A stretch of DNA of 64,000 nt from Xylanibacter ruminicola (GTDB lineage: Bacteria; Bacteroidota; Bacteroidia; Bacteroidales; Bacteroidaceae). A program made the translations under genes and the position numbers. Positions within the stretch are counted from its first letter, which is position 1; the number at the start of each line of letters is the position of its first letter. The stretch covers positions 62,001 through 126,000 of the forward strand of contig SUYC01000009.1 of assembly GCA_015060625.1 (NCBI GenBank). The letters run 5' to 3'. This document shows positions 1 through 6,838 of the stretch, piece by piece. The notes under the pieces are model-generated. The model was not told where the DNA came from. It searched no databases and saw nothing but the letters and a program-made list of their open reading frames with translations.

Positions 1-1113
1 TGTACGGTTCACAGCAATACCACGTCCGGCAGCACGTACCCAGTCGAGAGTGTCGTTGTACTCCCAGTTGTTACGGGCAATGTTCTTACCAGGACCACCC
101 AGTCCGTGAGGATCGCGGATGATACCATTACTCCAGTGAGCAAAGCAGGCACGCATCACATTATAGGTAGTGAAGTCTTGGTCGTTCGAGTTAGAGATCA
201 TCATGATGGTCTCCTTGTTGGCAGGATCAGCGATGTTGGGTGTGCGGTGCAAATCCCAAACCACGTTACGTGTTACCTTCCAAGTGTTCTCGGCGCCAGA
301 GGGCTGCCATGTACCAAAGTTCTCGGTCATCAGCTTTAAACCGTGGTTGTTAATCAGGTCGGTAGCTACCGACTCGGCCTTGGCATACTCTCCAACAGCC
401 AGATAGCACTTTACCAGTAGGTGCATACATGCCTCCTGATTAACCTGTCCTACGTAGGTCATTTTGGCTTGTGCAGGAACATGCTGTACAGCAAATTCCA
501 AATCGTGTACCAGCATCTTGAAGATTGCTTCCTTGCTGGTTGATGTATAGTTGCGCTTAGGCACACTAATCAGTTTCGTTACCAAAGGAATATCGCCGAA
601 CTGCAAAGCCAGGTTGTAGTAAGCGTATGCACGATGGAAGTAAGCGCGGCCTTTATAGGCATCACGAGTAGCATCGTCTAGACCTTTTACTTGATCAATG
701 TACGAAAGAATGGTATTGGCATATTTTACCATGCTGAATCCCTGATCCCAGAAACGCTGCATATAGTTGCCGTCACCACCGCCTGCCATACCAGAGGTTG
801 GTGTGAGCTTGGCATCGAAGTTGTCCTGGAAGCCACCACCCATATCGGTCTTGGCGTACATGCCTACATCCGACATCAGGTAGTTGGTAAAGATACCAAC
901 GTTGTTCCAGTTACCGTCGATACGGTATGTCTTTAACTGTTTGTCGCACTGTGCCAAAGCAGCCTGCAGACCGGCTTCCGTGCTGTAGGTAGTAGCCGGT
1001 TCATAGAATGACAATGGATCCTGCTCCAGGAAGCCGTCCGAACATCCTACCATGGTTCCCGCAAGGGCTAACATGAGTCCTCCGCGAAGTATATTGTTCT
1101 TTTTGATATTCAT
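1..1113 (-). CDS. SusD-like glycan-binding lipoprotein (3' end outside window)
   Basis: Surface lipoprotein that would cap the SusC transporter encoded just upstream and help capture an oligosaccharide. The 371 visible codons start MNIKKNNILRGG, followed by a hydrophobic stretch ending in a lipobox (TMVGC, Cys about residue 24) and the usual SusD opening (SDGFLEQDP). Repeated helical segments typical of the TPR-like SusD core follow (for example a RAYFHRAYAYYNLALQFGD stretch). No stop occurs before the window edge, so the C-terminal part is missing. The start lies 14 bp after the susC stop on the same strand, the standard susC-susD order. The family is certain; the ligand is unknown, though the GH43 neighbour points to an arabinose- or galactose-containing glycan. 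Confidence 0.93.
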   Translation of the reverse strand, partial: MNIKKNNILRGGLMLALAGTMVGCSDGFLEQDPLSFYEPATTYSTEAGLQAALAQCDKQLKTYRIDGNWNNVGIFTNYLMSDVGMYAKTDMGGGFQDNFDAKLTPTSGMAGGGDGNYMQRFWDQGFSMVKYANTILSYIDQVKGLDDATRDAYKGRAYFHRAYAYYNLALQFGDIPLVTKLISVPKRNYTSTSKEAIFKMLVHDLEFAVQHVPAQAKMTYVGQVNQEACMHLLVKCYLAVGEYAKAESVATDLINNHGLKLMTENFGTWQPSGAENTWKVTRNVVWDLHRTPNIADPANKETIMMISNSNDQDFTTYNVMRACFAHWSNGIIRDPHGLGGPGKNIARNNWEYNDTLDWVRAAGRGIAVNRT

Positions 1114-1127
1114 ATGATGATGATTTA

Positions 1128-4100
1128 TTAAAGTGTAACATTAAGACCGAACTGGAACTGGCGATTAGCAAAGCCTCCTGTTTCAGGATCGCCATATTCC
1201 CAACTGTCGATAGTAAATACATTGTTGATACCAGCAGTTACGTGTACGCGCTGGATACCCCACTTATTTGTAATGTCGCGTGGAATGGTATAGCCGAGTG
1301 TGATATTGTCAAGACGTACAAAACTGCGATTGTACACCTTCTCAATACCGGTCACTCCTGAAGGACCTACGGCATTCAAGCGTGCGTAGTCGTTGGTTGG
1401 GTTTTCTGGTGTCCAGTATTCTTTCTTGTAAGTATTACAAGTCTGTGTAAACATAGAACCAGAGTTGTCGCCATTCAACCAGTAGCCAGCGCGGCTCTTA
1501 TGACCCATGTAGCTGTACATTGAGAACGAGAAGGTGAAATCCTTATACTGGAAGTCATTGCGCATATTCCAATAGATTGGTGGCTGAGTGGTGCCATGAT
1601 ATACGCGATCCTTGTCATTATAAACAGGAACACGAGTACCATCTTCCAGAATCTTATCGTCTTCAGTATATACGTTAACAACCTTTGGATCACCAGGCTT
1701 CTGGTTTACCAGAGCAGCCTGCTCGGCTTCGTCAGCCTGCCAAATGCCATCGGTCTTCCAGTACCAGATTTCGCCGATAGGCTTGCCAATGAACCAACCG
1801 TTGCTGGTATCGTCCATTTCCTTGCCGTCCTCGTCATACTCATAGTAAAGATGCTTGATCTTATTCTTGTTGTAAGAGAATCCGAGTGAGGTGCTCCACT
1901 TGAAGTCTTTAGTGTCAATATTTCTTGAGTTCAGTGTAATTTCGAAACCAGTATTGGTAACCTCACCGAGGTTTGTTGTGATGCTGCCGAAACCGGTGAA
2001 GTTAGGCAGGCGCTGAGCCATGATCATATCGTGAGTCTTCTTGTGGTAGAAGTCAATGCTACCAGAGAGGCGCTTGTTAAGTACGGCAAAGTCGAGACCG
2101 AAGTTCCACGATGAGGTCTTTTCCCATTCCAGGTTAGGATTACCCAGACGGTTAACGCTCAATGCATTCAGCACTTCTTGTGATGTTGAACCGTACTTGT
2201 AATAAGCATACAAGCCGCCATTCGACAGGTTAGAGAGTGCCAGGTAGGTGTCCTTCAGCGAGCGGTTACCGTTTGTACCATAGCTCAAACGAACCTTAGC
2301 CATATCCAACCATTTCCAATCCTGAGCGAACTTCTCCTCCGAGAGAATCCAGCTAGAACCTAATGACCAGAAGTTAGCCCATGGATTGTTCTGTCCGAAT
2401 GCAGAATAACCATCGCGACGTACAGTAGCGGTAATCATATAGCGATCCATGAATCCGTAGAACAGACGTCCGAGATAGGCCGATGCTGTATAGTGGGTAT
2501 CGTTGGTTTCGAATGAGCTCTGCTCCTTGTTGGCACCCTGGATATAGTGGAAGCCCAGCACGTCGGTAGGCGTGATGTTGCGGGCTGAAATCTTGTCTTC
2601 CCAGTAGCGGTTCTCTTCTGCTTCCTGAACTAAAGTAACAGTAACATGATGAAGGTCGGCAAATGTGCGATCCCATGTCAGTGTATTGTTCAAGTTCCAG
2701 TTGAATGTCTTTGAAGAGTTACGGTTTACACCACGTGTAGCAGGGTCGCTGTTTGGCAGTTCTGCCGACATGTGATAACGATCGTAGAACCACTGGTAGC
2801 GTGGAGCAATATTGAACTGGTAGGTAATGCCGAATGGCAGGGTTACCTTAGCGTTAAAGATGGTATTCAGTACGGTATAACCCTTCTCCAGGCCGATATA
2901 CTGCTGCTGGAAGTGGTAGTTGTAACCACCGTTTGTAGGGTTACCTGTACGAGGATACTGGATTTCGTTACCATTCTCGTCATAACGTGAAGCGTATGGC
3001 GACTCACGCAACTGGTTGTCTTCCCAGTAGTTGTCTTTTAAGGGCACGGGGCTTGAGGTGTCGCTACGATCCTGGAAGTTTACGTTAGCACCAACTTCGA
3101 GCCAATCTGTAATTTTGGCGTTCAGTTTCATGTTAGCGCGATAAGCATGGTAGTCATCGCCCTGAATGGCGCCCTGATTCTTCAGATAACCAAATCCTAA
3201 ATAGTAGTTTACACGATCGGTAGCACCTGAAATGCTGGCATTGTAGTCCTGATTGAAACCGGTACGGAAGGTAGCATCCTCCCAGTTGTATGTCTTACCT
3301 GCCAGGAAGTTCTCCATAACGAGGGCTGCGTCAGCGTCAAAGCCCATACGACGTGCGTAGAGGCTCAGCATCGACTCGCCTGCCTGCAATGTCTTAGGAC
3401 CATTGCTGGCCCACTGGTCCTGCGAAATACCATATTGACTGATATTGTTGAAGTTATCATAGTAACCAGTAGGAATACCGCTGTCTTTACCATAGTAGCC
3501 CCATGTGCCATCCTCGCGGTATCCATAAGTCTGGGCTTTGAACCAGTCCTCGCGGTAGGTCATATATTCACTGGCATTGAATACATCGCGGTATGCAGCT
3601 TTCGTGTTGGCTGCCAAGTTCATGCTTACATTAATGATGGGCTTACCTTCCTTACCTTTTTTGGTAGTAATAATGATAACACCGCTGGCAGCCTTGGCAC
3701 CATAGATAGCAGCCGACGAAGCATCTTTCAGTACATCAATCTGTTCGATGTCGTCAGGGTTGATCTCTGAGAGTTCACCTGCAAACTGCATGCCGTCAAG
3801 GATAATCAGTGGTGAATTATGAGAGCCATCTGTATAGAGTGAATTCTGTCCACGCAGCTGGATGCTGGCGCCAGAACCCTTGGCTGAAGAATCGAAGCCA
3901 ATCTGAAGTCCAGGTGTGCCACGCAGAAGGTCCTGTACACTACCAGGGTTTTGGTCAGCGAGTTTGCTGGGGTCAATCTGAACAACAGAACCGGTCAGGT
4001 CTTTCTTGCGCATTGTTCCATAACCAACTACAACAACCTCTTGCAGGGTTTCTGCATCTTCCTCGATAGTAATGTTAAGGGTCTGACCATTTCTGTAGGC

Positions 4101-4409
4101 TACCTCTTTGGTTTTGAAACCGACATATGATACAATAATAGTACCATTAGATGGGATGCCTTTTAATTCAAAGTTTCCATCGAAATCGGTAACTGTTCCT
4201 GCTTTTTCGGCATTTTTTACTTTTACGGTTGCACCAATGACTGGTTCGCCGTTCTTCTCAACAACCTGACCTTTCACAACTCCGCTTTGCTGCGTAGCCT
4301 GAACTGCAGGTTCTGCCATTGCTGACATTGGGAACGAAATCATTCCTGCTGCCAACGCCATCACAAAACATAGTTTGCGGGATGGATTTGTTAAATTAGC
4401 ATACTTCAT
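1128..4409 (-). CDS. SusC-like TonB-dependent outer-membrane transporter
   Basis: Imports oligosaccharides across the outer membrane with energy from TonB. The 1093 residues show a signal peptide (about 1-32, ending PMSAMA), a carboxypeptidase-regulatory-like domain (about 43-125, with GTVTDFDGNFEL and VSYVGFKT), a TonB-box-like segment (LQEVVVVGYGT), the plug (with DVLKDASSAAIYGAKAASG) and a barrel ending in a terminal aromatic/hydrophobic pattern (FQFGLNVTL). There is no N-terminal STN domain, so it is not itself an ECF-signalling receptor. It lies downstream of the GH43 gene and upstream of susD; its own promoter sits at 4491-4560. Length is normal for the family. Confidence 0.96.
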   Translation of the reverse strand: MKYANLTNPSRKLCFVMALAAGMISFPMSAMAEPAVQATQQSGVVKGQVVEKNGEPVIGATVKVKNAEKAGTVTDFDGNFELKGIPSNGTIIVSYVGFKTKEVAYRNGQTLNITIEEDAETLQEVVVVGYGTMRKKDLTGSVVQIDPSKLADQNPGSVQDLLRGTPGLQIGFDSSAKGSGASIQLRGQNSLYTDGSHNSPLIILDGMQFAGELSEINPDDIEQIDVLKDASSAAIYGAKAASGVIIITTKKGKEGKPIINVSMNLAANTKAAYRDVFNASEYMTYREDWFKAQTYGYREDGTWGYYGKDSGIPTGYYDNFNNISQYGISQDQWASNGPKTLQAGESMLSLYARRMGFDADAALVMENFLAGKTYNWEDATFRTGFNQDYNASISGATDRVNYYLGFGYLKNQGAIQGDDYHAYRANMKLNAKITDWLEVGANVNFQDRSDTSSPVPLKDNYWEDNQLRESPYASRYDENGNEIQYPRTGNPTNGGYNYHFQQQYIGLEKGYTVLNTIFNAKVTLPFGITYQFNIAPRYQWFYDRYHMSAELPNSDPATRGVNRNSSKTFNWNLNNTLTWDRTFADLHHVTVTLVQEAEENRYWEDKISARNITPTDVLGFHYIQGANKEQSSFETNDTHYTASAYLGRLFYGFMDRYMITATVRRDGYSAFGQNNPWANFWSLGSSWILSEEKFAQDWKWLDMAKVRLSYGTNGNRSLKDTYLALSNLSNGGLYAYYKYGSTSQEVLNALSVNRLGNPNLEWEKTSSWNFGLDFAVLNKRLSGSIDFYHKKTHDMIMAQRLPNFTGFGSITTNLGEVTNTGFEITLNSRNIDTKDFKWSTSLGFSYNKNKIKHLYYEYDEDGKEMDDTSNGWFIGKPIGEIWYWKTDGIWQADEAEQAALVNQKPGDPKVVNVYTEDDKILEDGTRVPVYNDKDRVYHGTTQPPIYWNMRNDFQYKDFTFSFSMYSYMGHKSRAGYWLNGDNSGSMFTQTCNTYKKEYWTPENPTNDYARLNAVGPSGVTGIEKVYNRSFVRLDNITLGYTIPRDITNKWGIQRVHVTAGINNVFTIDSWEYGDPETGGFANRQFQFGLNVTL

Positions 4410-4490
4410 TTGTTAATGTTTTAAGTTTATTATAATTGTTAATAATTGAATAGTTCTTCCTTCTCTGGGATAGGTTCGAATTGTCGGGTG

Positions 4491-4560
4491 CAAAGATATA
4501 ATGATTGATATAAATCAAGGGTTAAAATGCGTGAATTTAGGGGAACAAATCGTTAATTTT
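4491..4560 (-). promoter_or_regulatory. susC promoter with bipartite operator-like element
   Basis: On the minus strand a -7 box TATCTTTG lies at 4491-4498. A 14-bp near-palindrome TTGATTTATATCAA sits at 4505-4518, over the -33 region. An A/T-rich block containing TTCCCCTAAAT lies at 4535-4560, about 40-60 bp upstream of the -7 box and touching the GH43 stop codon. The same three parts occur in the same order before the GH43 gene (6707-6776). The promoter assignment is strong; the operator role is inferred. Confidence 0.75.
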
Positions 4561-6673
4561 CCCCTAATTCACTAAGATTCCACGCATCACGCCACCTGAT
4601 AACGGGTTTTCCGTTCTCAAATTCGATAGGCAACCAGATGTAACGGGCATCACTTGGATGCTTTGGTCGCCAGATGTCGGCCATAAAGATAAAACCTTTG
4701 CCGTAGGGCAGGATATAGGTCGACTGTCCTTCGAAGGTGATTTTGGCCTTCGGGCCTACACAAGGTGTGGGATGCTGAGTCCAAGGTCCCCAGATGCTGG
4801 GTGCCGAGAACATACGTGCCTCGTTAGGAGCCCAACCGGTGCAACCCGAGGTAATCATCCAGTAGGTACCATCCTTCTTGAAGATGGCAGGTGCCTCGTT
4901 CTGGCCGCCAGGAGCTACGCGGGTATATTTGCCAGAGTGGTGCAGGTAGTCGCCTGTCAGTTCGGCAATGTGCAGCGTCAGGTTATCCTCCGATGAGAAG
5001 ATGTGATAGGCTTTGCCATCATCATCTACATAAAGTGTCATATCGCGAGCCATCTGACCCGTACCGAAGTCGCGTTTCAGGAACAGGCCCTGCTTGATAG
5101 CCTCCATCCAGGTGGGTGTCCACCATTTCTTAAAGTTGTCGGCATTCAGGGTGTCGAGGGTACCCAGTTCGTTCTTGCCAAATTCAATAGGGTAGGTGCC
5201 TGCATTGGCGCGCTGCGAGTACAGAAACTTATAAGGTCCTTCGGGCTTGTCGCTTACAGCCACACCGTAGCGGGCAGCGCTGTAGCCCTTGCCTTTCAGC
5301 TCCAGGTGGAACCACATGCAGAATTTCTTGGTTACCTTATTATATATAACCTTGGGGCGCTCCAGCACACAACCGCGGGTAATATCGCTGCGGCGGTCGT
5401 CGCTCACGTAGAGTGCCACACCACGGTTCTGCCAGTTCATGAGGTCTTTCGATGAATAGCACTGTACACCAATCATTGCCGATGAGGTGGTGTCGCACTT
5501 ATTCTCGCCAAACCAGTAGTAGGTGTCGCCATACTTCATGATACCACCGCCATGGGCGTTGATATGACGGCCGCTGGCATCGGGCCAGATCTCACCCGAG
5601 CGAATCATCTTGGCTTTCTTCTGCTGGTTGTTCCAGTAGTTTTCGATACGCTTGGCCTCGGCCTTGGTGATATGAATCACGCTACCGTGCTTAGGCGATG
5701 AGAAATTGGCTGCCTTCATTACACCCTCGTTAAAACGGCCCAGAGGCTTGAAGGTCTTGAAGTCGCTGGTCTCTACAAATCCGAAGTTATGAGGGTTCAC
5801 GCTGTAGATATCGTACATCACTACCCATTTCTTCTGTCCGATGCGCTTCCATACGTTTGGCGCCTCGCAACCACGGTTCTCGCCGTCGATCTGCTCGGCG
5901 TGATAATCGTTGAAATGGTTAATTTTATCGCTAATCATGTACTTGATGCCGCCAGGATTCTCCTGGGCCACATAGCTCATAAAGTAGCGGCCGTCGGGCA
6001 TGGGACAGATATCGGCATCCAGAACCTGAATCTTATCGTCGGGATACTCAAACAGCAGCTGGGGCTCGGTCTCAAGTGTTGTAAACTCCTCGTTGGCGTA
6101 ACTATAGTATAGTTTCGTGCGCCCGCCCGCGTGTTGTCTGATGGTAAAGTAAACCATAGGCTTGCCTACGGCAGGATTCCAGATGGTCTGGGGTGCCCAG
6201 GCACAACCAATCTTACCGAACTTCTCGGGGAACAGTTTATCTATACGTGCCTCGTGGTGGGTCCAATGTATCAGGTCGTCGCTGGCCATCAGCACCAGTC
6301 CGCGGTTGTTACCCCAGCCAAACTCGTCGGGGCGTTCCCACTGGGTGGCGCGCAATCCCATCTCCTTGCCAAACACATGCAGGTCGGTCATGGCAATGTA
6401 GAATTTGCCGTTAGGAGCACGGTAGATATGAGGGTCGCGTATGCCTCGCTGGTCGGCAATAGAGTCGCCGGCAATAATGGGCTCGCCATTGTTAACCGCC
6501 GTAAACGTGTAGCCATCGTAGCTGATGGCCATAAACAGCGAGTGGGTTGGATCGTTGAAATACGTAAACAGATAGGCACCCATATCCTTTTCGGTGAGCG
6601 CTTTCTTGGCTTTGGCATCGGTCTGGACCGCAAAGGCCAGCAATAGTGATGCAATGAACAGTACTTTCTTCAT
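4553..6673 (-). CDS. Two-domain glycoside hydrolase family 43-like enzyme
   Basis: Secreted enzyme of about 706 residues made of two five-bladed-propeller modules in tandem. After a signal peptide (MKKVLFIASLLLAFA...) the first module (about 30-340) has GH43 landmarks: RGIRDPHIY (candidate base Asp), LDADICPMPDGRYF, and RGCEAPNVW (candidate acid Glu). The second (about 355-700) begins HINAHGGGIMKYGDTYYWFG and has GGQNEAPAIFK (acid Glu). It resembles the galactan-active GH43 branch, in which the usual N-terminal Asp base is replaced. An upstream ATG at 6709 is rejected because it overlaps the -7 box; the ATG at 6673 gives a clean signal peptide. The family call is firm; the exact substrate (galactan, arabinogalactan side chains or arabinan) is not readable. 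Confidence 0.88.
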   Translation of the reverse strand: MKKVLFIASLLLAFAVQTDAKAKKALTEKDMGAYLFTYFNDPTHSLFMAISYDGYTFTAVNNGEPIIAGDSIADQRGIRDPHIYRAPNGKFYIAMTDLHVFGKEMGLRATQWERPDEFGWGNNRGLVLMASDDLIHWTHHEARIDKLFPEKFGKIGCAWAPQTIWNPAVGKPMVYFTIRQHAGGRTKLYYSYANEEFTTLETEPQLLFEYPDDKIQVLDADICPMPDGRYFMSYVAQENPGGIKYMISDKINHFNDYHAEQIDGENRGCEAPNVWKRIGQKKWVVMYDIYSVNPHNFGFVETSDFKTFKPLGRFNEGVMKAANFSSPKHGSVIHITKAEAKRIENYWNNQQKKAKMIRSGEIWPDASGRHINAHGGGIMKYGDTYYWFGENKCDTTSSAMIGVQCYSSKDLMNWQNRGVALYVSDDRRSDITRGCVLERPKVIYNKVTKKFCMWFHLELKGKGYSAARYGVAVSDKPEGPYKFLYSQRANAGTYPIEFGKNELGTLDTLNADNFKKWWTPTWMEAIKQGLFLKRDFGTGQMARDMTLYVDDDGKAYHIFSSEDNLTLHIAELTGDYLHHSGKYTRVAPGGQNEAPAIFKKDGTYWMITSGCTGWAPNEARMFSAPSIWGPWTQHPTPCVGPKAKITFEGQSTYILPYGKGFIFMADIWRPKHPSDARYIWLPIEFENGKPVIRWRDAWNLSELGEN

Positions 6674-6706
6674 TTTCTTACAAGTTAGTGTTTGGTTTTG
6701 CAGGTG

Positions 6707-6776
6707 CAAAGGTACGACAATTGATTTATATCAACGTCCCAACATCGTTATTTAGGGGGAACAAATTGTTATTTTT
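6707..6776 (-). promoter_or_regulatory. GH43 gene promoter with the same bipartite element
   Basis: Minus-strand -7 box TACCTTTG at 6707-6714, palindrome TTGATATAAATCAA at 6721-6734, and the A/T-rich block with GTTCCCCCTAAAT at 6750-6776. Spacing between palindrome and block is 15 bp, against 16 bp in the susC copy. The box places the transcription start between the two possible start codons and so fixes the ATG at 6673. Confidence 0.75.
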
Positions 6777-6785
6777 GCGATTTTC

Positions 6786-6816
6786 TTTGATGATTCACAA
6801 AAGTTTTGTATCTTTG
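6786..6816 (+). promoter_or_regulatory. Promoter of the AraC-type regulator
   Basis: TTTG at 6786-6789, 19 bp spacer, TATCTTTG at 6809-6816: a textbook Bacteroidetes vegetative promoter, 22 bp before the ATG. It is divergent from the GH43 promoter, with the shared operator-like block (6750-6776) lying between them. Confidence 0.8.
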
Positions 6817-6838
6817 CAACCGTAATTGCAACTAACTA

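Noticed and set aside
6674..6709. Longer start for the GH43 gene at 6709
   Set aside because: It overlaps the -7 promoter box and would put 12 polar residues before the signal peptide.
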